Positions 10,867 through 21,854 of a DNA stretch of 64,000 bases are shown here, in pieces. The stretch comes from Tetrapyrgos nigripes. Taxonomy: Eukaryota > Basidiomycota > Agaricomycetes > Agaricales > Campanellaceae. Numbering within the stretch: position 1 is the stretch's first letter; every line of letters begins with the position of its first letter. Where the stretch lies: NCBI GenBank assembly GCA_013368315.1, contig JAACJM010000028.1, forward strand, positions 558,001-622,000, given 5' to 3'. The position numbers and the translations under genes are program-made. The notes beneath the pieces are model-generated. The model was not told the DNA's origin. It saw only the letters and a program-made list of their open reading frames with translations, and did no database searches.

Positions 10867-11710
10867 CTCACAGTTAGTGATGTGTGGGCCCGGCTCGGCT
10901 CAAAAGCCCCGGCTCGGGCTCGGCTTTGTAGGGCTCGGGCCTGCTAGAAATCCAGGCCGAGCTTTTGAGCCCTAAGTAGGGCCGGCTTGGGCTCAGGCCG
11001 GCGCTCAGTTGTAGAAAAAATGTGTAAGTTAGTATCTAGAAGTAATTAGACAATACTGCTGTAATCTAAGTCATCCCCACTATCTTCGCCGAGTTGCTAG
11101 AGAGAAACATGTCGAAGATGCATCTCAGGGTCGAGATACTGCAGAGATACTGCTGTATGAACAGGGAAAGACCTAGGATCGGTGCTAGGCTGGAAACAAC
11201 CATGTTGGTGTAAGGGTATGTTGTGCTCAGTTTGAATTTGTCTATTGTACGAACGTTGGAGCTGCATAGTAACGACCATACGGCTAACGAGACTAAAAAA
11301 CCCCTAGAGAAACTCTAATATAAGACTATATTGATTGAGAAAGGGTTGTGTTGAGCCTGAGATGGGATTAACACGGAAGAAGGTACATACCTGTATATGG
11401 TCCTTGACGGGCACCACTCAGTGGTGGTTAGAAGCGGAGATGGGAAAAGTGGCAGTGAAGCATGTGTACCTTACACAACAAAATTTCGCAATGGCATCCT
11501 GGATCTGGAGTGATGTCACTGCCTTTGTTAAGTGCCAGCAACTTCCTAAAAGCCAGGGCCTGAGCTCGGGCCCAAGGGCTTTGAGAAATCCAAGCCGGGC
11601 CCTCAGGCCCTCAGGCCCCCCTCAAAAGCTCGGCTCAGCTCAGGCTTTCGAAGCTCGGCTTGGCCCGGCCTAGGGCTTGGAGCCCAAGCTCGCACATCAC
11701 TACTCACAGT
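10867..11710. mobile_element. Non-autonomous hAT element (828 bp) with 8-bp target duplication
   Basis: The element runs 10875-11702. Its ends are inverted copies, TAGTGATGTGTGGGC at the left and TAGTGATGTGCGAGC on the other strand at the right. It is flanked by an exact 8-bp duplication, CTCACAGT, at 10867-10874 and 11703-11710. About 150 bp at each end are packed with GGCTCGGGC/GAGCCC motifs, a pattern known from hAT subterminal transposase-binding regions. The end fits the hAT consensus YARNG (TAGTG). No transposase frame is present, so it depends on another element. Confidence 0.92.
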
Positions 11711-12182
11711 ATCCCCTACTACACCGTCAACCGATGTTTTTTTTGTCGATAGGTCCAAGGGCATCTGTCATTTCCATCAGCTCATCTCGCAGTACTACAA
11801 GCCACTTATCCTTCCGCAAAGTGGCTGACGGCCAGTACGACACCTTGATTAGTACAATGCATTGCGCATACTAACTGGTGGAGTGGTCCAAAGGTACATA
11901 TGCAGTACCTGGCATCACATGCCAAGCCAGAGTATAACTTTCTGAATCCTAGGCTCAGGGTATTATCCTTGCCACAGTGGTTCAACTGGCAGCACTGCTT
12001 GGTAAGTCCATGAACTTCTTGATACTTTTTTTTTCCCACCAAGTGGATACATTTCAATAACGTTAAATTCATACGATTTAGCAGTGGTAGATGTAAGAAA
12101 GTCTCGCAAATCGCTACGTTGTTGGAGGAACTTGCAAACGACCGATGATTCGAGTAATTGATACCAGAACTCGAATGATCAG
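11711..12182. other. Intergenic stretch
   Basis: About 470 bases between the hAT element and the stop codon of the quinone oxidoreductase gene. No gene is seen. The part nearest 12182 is probably the 3' untranslated region of that minus-strand gene. Confidence 0.5.
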
Positions 12183-13719
12183 TCAATCTCGACAATGAGC
12201 TTGCCTCTGAGTAAAACACAGCTCCATTAACATCAGTTCACGAAATTAAGCCAAGGTCAGCGTACATGTTCACATTAGCTTCCATATCTCGATGAGCTTC
12301 TTGAATCTTAGTCCAGGAGTAGACCTAGAAGGGATTCAGCATTTGGCAAGAGGCTTCCACATGTAGAAACAGGACGGGAGAACGATTCGTAGCTTCGTAC
12401 CTTGTGAATGTAAGTCTTAATAGGACCTTTACCATTAGGCCCTGTGATGTTCGGTAGAATTTCTTTACTGAATCTACCGAGCAAAATGACCGGATAGATG
12501 GATAGTTCAGCTGATGCAGATGAATTCAAAGAAACGACACCAGACTACTAACCTCAAAACCAAGTCAGCTTGATATTCGACAGTGCGCGAACGAAGAGTG
12601 CTGCCTTCGACTCGGAGACGTTTGTAAAGAAGATCGGCAAGATTGACTTCTTGTACGACCGAACCTACACAGATGAATGAGGTGTTAAGCACCAGCTGCG
12701 ATGATGACAACAGTTGAACCGATCGTACCGCTCAACATTGCAAGCATGGTCATGCGTCCGTCTCTTGCCAAAGCATCTATATTTTTCTTCCAATGACTCT
12801 GGCCCACAAAGTCCACAACAGCGTCTACCCCATGACCTTCACTTATCTTCTTGGTCTCTTCAGCAAAATCCTGAGTCTTGTAGTTGACGGTGTGAGTAGC
12901 ACCATTGGGCATACTGAGAAGCCAATCGAGTTTTTCTTTCGTGGATGCGGTGGCAGTGACCGTGCGCCTAAAGAAAGCAAAGAAAAAGATAGATGAGATA
13001 GAATGACCATGAGGATGATGGTCACGTCTGAATACTGATGCTCCTCTAGTACGAGCTAATTGGATCGCGGCGATACCGACTCCAGATGCTGCAGCATGTA
13101 TCAGGACATGTTCGTCCTTCTTCGTTTCGCAATACATCACGATTGCTTGATACGCTGTCCAGATCGTAAAACCATTCAGTTAGATGCTGTGATAGCAATT
13201 CGATATTTACCAGTAAGGAAAACTTCTGGTATACTAGCCGCCTCGATCCATGATAAATGGGGCGGCTTGGGAAGCAAAAGTGAACTCTCCACTGCAATGT
13301 ACTCGGCGTATGCACCCTAAAAATTAACGCATCCGAGTCCATTCAGCTCACGGTCGAATACTCAAGATGAAAAGATACCCACACCTCCTGCTAGCCCAAA
13401 AACCGCGTCTCCTACTTTGAAATCCGGGACGCCTTCCGATAGAGCAGTAATCGTTCCTGAAAATTCCACCCCAAGAATCTCGGATGCTCCGGGAGGTGCT
13501 GGATAACGACCTTCACGTTGTAGGATATCCATACCATTGAGACCAAAAGCTTTAATCTAGACCGAGCGAGACTCTCAAACTCCAACCTTTGCGATGCTTC
13601 TACAAACGTGCGCTTACTTTGACTATCACCTGTCCAGGACGAAGCATGGGTTCCGGAGCCTCTCCCAAGTAGAGGTTCTCGATTGGGCCTTTTCCATCCT
13701 TAACAAGAATTGCGTGCAT
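12183..13719 (-). CDS. PIG3-like NAD(P)H quinone oxidoreductase (zinc-type MDR family)
   Basis: Medium-chain dehydrogenase/reductase of the quinone oxidoreductase type, expected to reduce quinones or other activated carbonyls with NADPH. Exons join across about seven short introns. The start MHAILVKDGKGPIENLYLGE is at 13719, then AFGLNGMDILQREGRYPAPP, EILGVEFSGTI, FKVGDAVFGLAGG, GAYAEYIAV, and the nucleotide-binding stretch HVLIHAAASGVGIAAIQLAR (AxxGVGxxA motif). The GVDAVVDFVG and DGRMTMLAMLSG blocks follow. The C-terminus GKLIVEID is reached by splicing an intron at about 12199-12270. No structural zinc cysteines are seen, as expected for the quinone reductase branch. The reading is complete and looks functional. 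PIG3 orthology is inferred from motif pattern only. Confidence 0.88.
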
Positions 13720-13856
13720 TATGAAGGGGTTTTGAATAGCAAGAAGTGGTAGCAAAGAGAGTCTCAGCAAAGGCCTACTGCTGAGTCAACCCCATCGATG
13801 ACCATTTTCTCACACCCTCTGACGTCATTGTATCTACCTTTTTCCGGACTCCTGAA

Positions 13857-14010
13857 TACTGTACTAATACGACCAAGTGTTCACTGATTTGAGATTTTTG
13901 GGGTCAAAAAAATCCAAAAGAATTCCGAAAAAATCCGAAATCGTCAAATTTAGCTTCAGATTTTTTCGGCCGTGATGCGTGACTGAACACTTGTTCGTAT
14001 TAGTACAGTA
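13857..14010. mobile_element. 150-bp MITE with TA target duplication
   Basis: The element 13859-14008 begins CTGTACTAATACGACCAAGT and ends with its inverted copy (AC/CAAGTGTTC differences only), about 27 bp of terminal inverted repeat. TA flanks both sides (13857-13858, 14009-14010), which suggests Tc1/mariner-type mobility. The interior has runs of A and T and no coding capacity. Confidence 0.85.
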
Positions 14011-14373
14011 GCCTATGGAAACGCAACGATGAGAATACACCTGTGAAAATACAAGTGGACCAGACAGAGAACAAGAGAAGACCGTCCATTTTCCACAGAT
14101 GAGGGACATAACATGAAAAAAGTGTGCAATTGTTAGCAATGCGTATCTATCATTTCACGAAAGTAAGCGTTTGCAAGTGACGCGAATGTCAAAGCATTAG
14201 TTACGAGGTTCCTGATCGCCATGACTCCTACAAAAGGGGTTAGGTATGCCTGCGGGCTCACGAGGAGTCGAAAAAATGTTTCAAACAGGGTTGTAATCCG
14301 ACCTAGCCCGAGTCTAGCCACCTGGAGGATGAAGCATCTAGGATGATCAAAAGACGAATAAGAATTTTCTTCA

Positions 14374-15160
14374 GCCGGATCTAAGGCTGCAACCTGTTAA
14401 ATACTGTTATGCCTCAGAGCGTAATTAACAGGTAACAGGTATTAATATGTTATAACTAGTTATAACTAGTTACTAACTGGTTCCCTATGGGCACTCTTTT
14501 TTGACTCAAATTTCCATCTGGTGATAATCTTTACAGAGCCCATTTTCAGTTGAATCCATTTTTATACTTTACAATGGTCTTGTTTCTGACTTTACCTCTC
14601 ATCTACAGTGTACATACAGAGTTTTCCTTTCACATAACCCTCCCCTCTCTCTGTCATTTCACATGATACTTGTAGCAAGTATGTAGGCTCCTTCTGTCTC
14701 AAAAATCCATCTTTTTCAGGTATCACTGTTACCACCCATGCTGGCCTGATATGTCCTCAGTGCACAGTCTGTGACTACATTACCACACAAAAAGCAGGAT
14801 AATTCTTTGTTTATTTACACACTTAGCATGCTCAGACCTAACTCAGGGCACCCTCTGCAATAAGTTGGCAGAAGATGAAGGAACAGTCTTTGTAAGCTTT
14901 CCAAGACCAACTTTAGATGGTGAAATACTCTTTTAGGTTAGTAATTGATGTTCTGACAGGTGAGGTTGTCTTTATTCAGGTACTGAAGAGGTATTAATAT
15001 GTCTGAAACAGCTTATTTTTCACTCCTTGAGCCACCACTTGAGACTAAGCAGTTATAACAGGTTATAACAGTTAAAACCTGTTACTGAACTCAGATGTAA
15101 CATGTTATTAACCTGTTATAACAGTAATTAATAGTATTTGGTTGCAGCCTTAGCCGGATC
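14374..15160. mobile_element. Non-autonomous hAT-like element (771 bp) with 8-bp target duplication
   Basis: The element 14382-15152 starts TAAGGCTGCAACC and ends GGTTGCAGCCTTA, a perfect 13-bp inverted repeat. The flanking GCCGGATC is duplicated exactly at 14374-14381 and 15153-15160. Both ends are rich in CCTGTTA/TTATAAC motifs in either orientation, likely subterminal binding sites. The first bases TAAGG fit the hAT end consensus YARNG. No transposase frame is present. Confidence 0.92.
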
Positions 15161-15881
15161 ACTGTTTTACGAAAAATCTTCAACATCCTCGGAAGCTACT
15201 AAAGAAAATAGAATGAAGTGGAGCGTTTCAGGATATGGCCGCCTCGTAGTCAGAAGGTGGAATAAAATTAGAAAAGGACTACAGTCAGCTCAACCGAGTA
15301 CATCGCAAAGTGAGTAAGGTAGACCGTTAGCGCAAGGATATCCAGCCAAAAGATGCGCGAAGCCAGCCTTGCAGGACTGCCAGCATTCCAATGTCCATCA
15401 ATAGGTACGAGCACGCTACTAGTCTATATTGAGTTGCGGGGACTCTTGTTTAAAAACCGGTGCGCAAAAAAGGTGCGTTCTAGCCTGCAGTGAGAAGAGT
15501 CTCTTTTTTTTCTGGGGAACAGTCTCTGATTGATCCAAGATTGATCATGCTCCACTGGTCTTGTCACCGAACTGCCAAGCTCTGATCCAGGGTGACGCTA
15601 ATATTCCACTCTGACTCGGAAATTCATCTCTTCAACATTTCAGTATGAAGTTGGCCCAGGCTGGTTCTTCCCAAGAACGTAAGTTCGCTGTGGAGACTGC
15701 CTATACAATATGGACTTACGTGGGTCCCTGCATTCCATTCTCCCGCACTGTCCCGTGCACCACATCGTGGTGATACAGCATACATAGGCCAAGATGGGCC
15801 CTGAAGCAGTCTTAGCAAGCTGGAATAAATAAGCCAAGGTACAATGAGCAGCACCCGTTAGTCATAGTGTGATAGGCCTGA
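15161..15881. other. Intergenic stretch
   Basis: No gene, tRNA or clear repeat is visible. Short minus-strand frames at about 15624-15854 have no recognisable similarity. Confidence 0.5.
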
Positions 15882-16061
15882 GATGTGAAGACTAGACATC
15901 AGCTAGATTGATGAATTATACATACCTTTAGTGATCTCAACCGCTCCTCCTTCAGTATTAACGCTTTTGCTGCAGAGGCCCACCGCCTTCGCGCAGATTG
16001 CGCCCATGATAATCGAGTCTCATATAAAACTGGTTGAGATTCTGCTCTCCCCTAAAATGAC
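15882..16061 (+). repeat. 180-bp dispersed repeat, copy 2
   Basis: Same orientation and length as the copy at 285-464, and richer in CG dinucleotides, so probably closer to the ancestral form. After base 16061 the two copies diverge, but the short string GTGCACCATCCAGT follows in both (here at once, in copy 1 about 120 bp later). This suggests an internal deletion in a longer shared unit. Confidence 0.85.
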
Positions 16062-18692
16062 TAGGGCTGTGCACCATCCAGTATTAGAGTTACCCTTGTA
16101 AATATGCTGAACACAAAGGCCTATAATGAGAGTCCATGGTGTGCTGCATAGTATGCTCTAAGCTCAGGGAGGTCCTGGTAGGGGCTCGCAATCCAGCAGG
16201 AATCCAGCAGGAATCAGTGCTGGACACCGTAGCCTTCCAGCAGGTTTTCAGCATAATTATTCCTTATTTGGCAGCCTCAGATCTAGATCATCAGCTCCCT
16301 GTCCACCGTTCTCACCGCTGTAATAATCACTCGCGTCGCGTACTCGTCGGTATTTCGTCGGTCAGTGGGTTCTCCAGCTCGGTCTCGGTTCTCCAGAAGC
16401 TCAGTTCCATTTCCCGCACCCGCTTATTGCGCCCGCCACCACCAGGTAGCCATATGTATTCCTTCACCTTTGACTACCAGACTCTTACATTTCCCATTAA
16501 ACCCAACCTGAAATCAAAGGTTGACCTCAAGAGCTGCATTCTGGTTCAGAAGAAAACACGAAGATTAGGGGAAAAAAACCCACCAAAAACCAAAAACATA
16601 TAACAACGCACATACCTTGGTAGGTGCCGTCATAGTTTGGACTTGAATCATTAATTAGGAATCTGCCAGGATATCTGTTCACACCAGTTTCTGCATCAAA
16701 AATCGGGGTTGGCATGGCCACTTTAGGCTCGGGTCGTTACACGCCATTTGTTGCGCGCATTCAGCCAGATGGATGTGTATAAGTTCGTGGTGCATAACGC
16801 GTTGTGTCATGTTATGTTAATAGACGACAATGTTCATGTATGGTTATTTCAAGACAGATTATGCGGGTATGACTTGCCACTGTTCCCCGATATTTTATAC
16901 AATTTGGTGTACACTTATATAAGAGTGCAAGTGGTTGATTGAGTTGTCTAAAACACTTCTAAAGGAATCAGCAGTACTATCTGGCATTCCCAGGGATGTT
17001 TGGGTACCAAATGTCAATCTGCAGTTGATCAGCAGCAATTGTGGCTGAAAGAATAACCATCGTTATAAATTCTTGGGCGTGTATGATCCATACTGCTTAA
17101 TGGTAAGTGTATTGTGTATGCATACAATTGCTTTCTGGTCAAAAATAAACAGTGCTAAGTGGCTGCATACATAGCGTTCAATGTTAATTCAACCTTTATG
17201 TGCAGCGCAAGCTTTTTTCTCTATACTATCTGACCTCAACTGCTAAGATCACACCCAGAGCTCAAATATAAGAGCTGAATATGCATTCGGACTCAGCTGA
17301 AAGTCTTTGTGTCAAATGTCAATATATGCTGTGGGATCTAGCAAGTTAGGTATAGGTTTGAGCTTTTGGATGATGCGCCTTTTTGAAGTTTTTGCATGCC
17401 AAGTGCTTGTAAGGCTCTGCCAATTTCAGATGGCCGTAATATGGCTGGGTACTTTATATTAACAATTTGTATGCTATACATGACATTTTGCTATTTTTCA
17501 ATGATTTATGAAGCACTATATGATATCTCTAATTCAAGACGAATGTTCCAGATTGACCATTTTATGACAGTTTTGTATTAACTCCCAATTATATCGTGTA
17601 TCACTCAAAGGATAAGGACCAAAAATATTCAGGGAGGGCTCTTACATAGTTGAAGCATATCCCAAACTTTTCCGAGGTCGAAAGAGCTCTGTCTACCCAA
17701 CACGAGTCAAAGCAAAGACCAAGCTGGCATGCTAAGCGCCCAGGAAACGCATGGGAGTCTATTGTGAGGAGTTCAGACTTTTATTCTCTTTGGACATTTA
17801 TACCTCCGAAGTTGCTTCTGAGTGATGATATACCTCAATAGTAAATAAGCGACAGGTATAAATGTAGTACTTAGATAGAAAGGTATTGGCAAGTTATACT
17901 ACACTGGTAACCAAATCACACTGAACTTTTTGCACTGAATTTTGATCATACACTAAATCAGAATCATTCTGGTGGGTATCTAGTGCTACAATCTATATAG
18001 TATGAATACTCATTTCATTTTAATCAATGGATGGTATGGTTCAGCTGTGCAGGACCTGGCTGAATCTTTTTGGAATTTTGCAATCATACACAAAAATTCT
18101 CAGTCATAGTGAACATGTATATCTCTGGAGGTAGTCTCTACTACTCCTAGTGTATTCACCCTATCGAATTGTGTAGTTGAGTACGAGACGGTCCAGGAAA
18201 GTGTAGCATTTTTGCGCAAACGCGTCGAGACGCGTCAAGACACGCTCAACATGCACGTGACACATTGTCATCAGTTCCCCGTCAGTTTCCCGTCAACACT
18301 GCTCCTTCTTCTGTTCTCCTGCTCTCCTCCTTTCCCTTCTCTCATTCTTCCTGCCAGACTCGGACTCCGCACTCGAGGGCAAAGAGTATTCCCCACCCAG
18401 CTCTGCAGTCAGACTCACCCCTAGCACATGATTTCACTCTCGTTCTCCGACAACATACGCAGCGGGCGACATGATTAGTATTGGTACAGACTGTTGTATT
18501 GTATCATTGTATTGTAGTTATTTACGGTTTCTTTTTTAAAACAGATTTAACGGCAAGCTCAGAAAAGGACAGACCCGTGGTGCTTCAACCTAAGATGGGC
18601 AGAAGGAGCCGCCGCATTTGTGTATGGTCTTCGTTGGCCCGAAAATCTTACTTAAAGGCCGGACGAGACCGGGGGTCTAATTATGTAGTCCA
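16062..18692. other. Long gene-poor stretch
   Basis: About 2.6 kb with no supported gene. Frames are short, AT content is high around 16,800-18,000, and no repeat ends or inverted repeats were recognised. A duplicated AATCCAGCAGG (about 16189-16211) is the only local repeat noted. The region may be old transposon debris. Confidence 0.45.
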
Positions 18693-18828
18693 ACACACGC
18701 CGAAAAGACAAAAATATCCGCTCGACGGATAGATGACATTATTGTATTGATATAGGATATATCTGTACAAAAATGTGTTTCTGTACACCTTTCTGCCGAG
18801 CGGATATTTTTGTATTTTCGGCGTGACA
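18693..18828. mobile_element. CACGCC-type MITE, copy 1 (130 bp)
   Basis: The element 18696-18825 begins CACGCCGAAAAGACAAAAAT and ends with the near-perfect inverted copy, about 32 bp of inverted repeat. The sequence ACA flanks both sides (18693-18695, 18826-18828). A second family member lies at 30586-30722 in the opposite orientation. The 3-bp duplication and the CAC start suggest CACTA-like or Harbinger-like mobility; the superfamily is not certain. Confidence 0.88.
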
Positions 18829-19524
18829 GCGATGAGAGGGTGTTTGTCATCGTCAATGACAGCGTCAACTGTCTTCGTTGGCGTGCCCATCGATCATGAT
18901 ATGTAGGTGGGAGTCAGGCCATACCCTTGGGAAAACCACGACACTGATTAAGAGGCTGGGCTGCAGCAGTTTGACCCTGTAATCAGAGTCATTGCTGCAG
19001 CAGCGTAAAGCTTCTAATCAGAGGATATGCTGCAGCATATCTACGGTTTCTCTTGGCTCGCATTGGCTTTCTTTCTAAATTGACCGCATTCATATCCATG
19101 TTGAGGATACTGTGTCTCACTGTCTACGTCCACGTCCAGTCCCATGCTCTCGGAATAGAACATGAAGGCTGCCTAATCAATCCTTCTTTCGGAACAACAC
19201 TTCACACAACCGTCAACTTCCAGGGCATACCGTGGAGACACTGGTACCCAAGACACTCTCACGGAATTCAGACTGCTTGAAGACGACCTCTAAACTTAAA
19301 GTGGCCGCGCCTTCTTGGAGCATGGCAGTAGAGGCCCTATTGTCAGGATGACACCAGATGACGTGGAGGGTTCGACGTATGACTACTCTGGAAAACATTA
19401 TATACTGGAAGCTGTCTTGATTCCGAACATGGGCCACCTTTCCCCCAACTCCGCTTGTGTCCTTGTCAGAGAGATGATTGACTACTTTTTTCCCGATGGA
19501 TTCCCTCCGACCTCAACAGTAGGA
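18829..19524. other. Region upstream of the P450 gene
   Basis: About 700 bases between the MITE and the proposed P450 start. Short plus-strand frames (19053-19280, 19315-19569) show no recognisable domain. Promoter and 5' leader of the P450 are expected here; no clear TATA box was picked out. Confidence 0.4.
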
Positions 19525-21854
19525 ATGGTGAACTCGATACTTGGCATGTCATTGATCATCCTGTTGTAAGTACGCAGGCCCTTTTGACATTCATATCCTC
19601 TGCATTACTCGACTGTCCTCATTCCAAATCACAGTCTTCATTATATCAGCCGAGATAGTCTTCCTTATCCTCCTGGCCCACAAGGCTACTGGTATATCGG
19701 CCTTCCCAACTCCAAGGTCCCATCAAAGAAGTTCTGGTTGACATACACAGAATGGGGCAAGAAGTACGGTGCGTCTGATATTGAGTTGATAAGAGTACTC
19801 ATCCCAATACGCGCCCTTTCGGACTCAGGCGACCTCATCCACTTTACTCGCTTTGGCAAACATTACCTCGTCCTCAACTCCCTCCAAGCCACCAGAGACA
19901 TCCTTGATAAGCAGGCTAGAATCACTTCTGATAGGGCAAATGCACAATTGGATCACATGTGAGTAGACTCGTTCCGTGCATAGTATAATTTTAGTACATT
20001 AATTATAATGCTTCAACACTGGCAGATCCCACACCGAGGAAATCACTAGTAAAGCCTTCAACAGCATTATGACCATAATATTTTGTTCAATGTGATCTAT
20101 TTTCTGCAGGCTTGCACCCTTACTCGGATAAGTGGAGAAAGTCCCGCCGACTTTTCCATCAGATCCTCCGCGCAGATGCGACAAGTCAATTTCGACCGAT
20201 ACAAACTCGACAAATTCATGATTTTATTGAAAGTTTGCGCTCCTCGAAGCACACACTAAAAGATCAAATATCTACGTGAGTCTTCTTATGTCCTTGAGAA
20301 CTTGACTTTCATTGCTTATTTTCACTCATTCTGATATCTCATTACAATTATTCTAATTGTTGGTCACAGTGTCTCTCAGAAGATCATGTTTGAAGCGATA
20401 TATGGCCTAGAAATTTCAAGTAACAGGGATGAAATGCCTACCAACAGCCGAGAGACCCTTGACGTTGATGTCGGCGCTGGTAGTATTATCACTCCTGGCT
20501 GGGATGGCTTCAAATATATACCATTCATTCAATATCTCCCATCATGGTTTCCGAATGGTCAACTTATCGCTGCTCATCGTGTGCTTGGACAAATGACCCA
20601 AGATGGGGCAAATAAACCTTGGGATGCTGTCCAGGAGAAGATAGTCAGTTTCTCCATATTTTCATTCCCTTGAATTCACTTATTTAATATCTGACTACTT
20701 ATCTACTGAAGGCGGATGGAGATCATTCATCTCTCATCGCAAAATTGCTGTCCAGGACAGATCCAGAAAATCATGAGGAAATACATACAATTAAATGGTT
20801 TGGAGCTACCTCCCTTGCTGGTGAGGTTCTCATTTGTTCTTCATCTACCATCTCCACTAACAGCCTTGTGTGTCACCAGCTGCTGCAGATACTGTGGGTT
20901 GTTCACATTTGCTGTGAGATTTCAATGTTGATACCTTTCTCTCCCCCCTTTTTTTTGACCTTACCTAGACAATGTCTGCTATATCCACCTTTTTCCTTGC
21001 AATGAGCCTTTATCCACATGTGCAATCCAAGGGTCAAGAGGAACTGAACACTGTACTTGGAAAAGGAAGAATGCCTACTTTTGATGATCGTCCTTCTCTG
21101 CCTTATATTGAGGCTATATTCAGAGAAGTGATGCGCTGGCATCCTGCACTTCCCATGGGTGAGTTGATCCCTAGTTTTCTTGACCAACAAAAAGAAAATA
21201 AAAGTGCATTCCTTTGAACTTTAGGCATAGCTCATGATTCTTTGGAGGATATCATCTATGAAGGATATTATATACCCAAAGGTCAGCTCATAATTATTGC
21301 ATTGAACACTATTACTGTAGAAAACTAAAATTTCTCAGGAACATCAATCTATGCCAATATTTGGTGAGTATTACAAGAAGAGACTCCTGAACTGTCCTGT
21401 CACCTGAATTCCATGCAAATTTTCCTTCTCATTTAGGGCGATGACACATGATGCTTCTATTTACAAGGATCCAGACCAGTTTATCCCAGAGAGGCATTTA
21501 CGCGAGGATGGACATTTTGATAACATAAACTCCATTTTAGCATATGGATTTGGGCGAAGGTAAGAGTGATCTTTGAGCTTCCTTCCTATCTACTCTCTTA
21601 CCGTGATTTAGGGTATGCGTCGGAAGATACATGGCCAATGACACAATCTGGTTGGCAATCGCGGTGACACTCGCCGCTGTCGAGATATCCGGTTTGCCCA
21701 ATGAAAATGTGGAGGATTATTATGGTGATGGGGCACTGTGGTAAGTGCACAAACTTTCTTTCACGATTGCGAATACGGCTGAAGTATTGATTGAAATTTA
21801 CTTAGCTCACCAAATAGTAATACCTTAAATTGTAAGATTTCATCCCGGCTCTGA
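19525..21854 (+). CDS. Cytochrome P450 monooxygenase
   Basis: Heme-thiolate monooxygenase, expected at the ER membrane, substrate unknown. About twelve short introns were inferred. The start MVNSILGMSLIILF is the membrane anchor, followed by the proline-rich hinge LPYPPGPQGYWYIGLP. Then come KKYGDLIHFTRFGKHYLVLN and the helix C motif WRKSR. The I-helix oxygen-binding segment is AAADTT (normally A/GGxDTT), the K-helix is REVMRWHPALPMG (ExxR = EVMR), then FIPERHL (PERF region). The heme loop is YGFGRRVCVGR, which has Tyr where Phe is usual but keeps the cysteine. The C-terminus CKISSRL at 21854 fits CYP64/O-methylsterigmatocystin-oxidoreductase-like fungal P450s. A short exon (ISHTEEITS, about 20027-20053) is needed to keep the frame. 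The gene reads as intact. Confidence 0.88.

Noticed and set aside
20020..20120. Apparent frame break in the P450 gene before the helix C region
   Set aside because: A short exon encoding ISHTEEITS, bounded by introns ending GGCAG and starting GTAAAG, restores the frame and gives the expected length before WRKSR. The gene was kept as intact.
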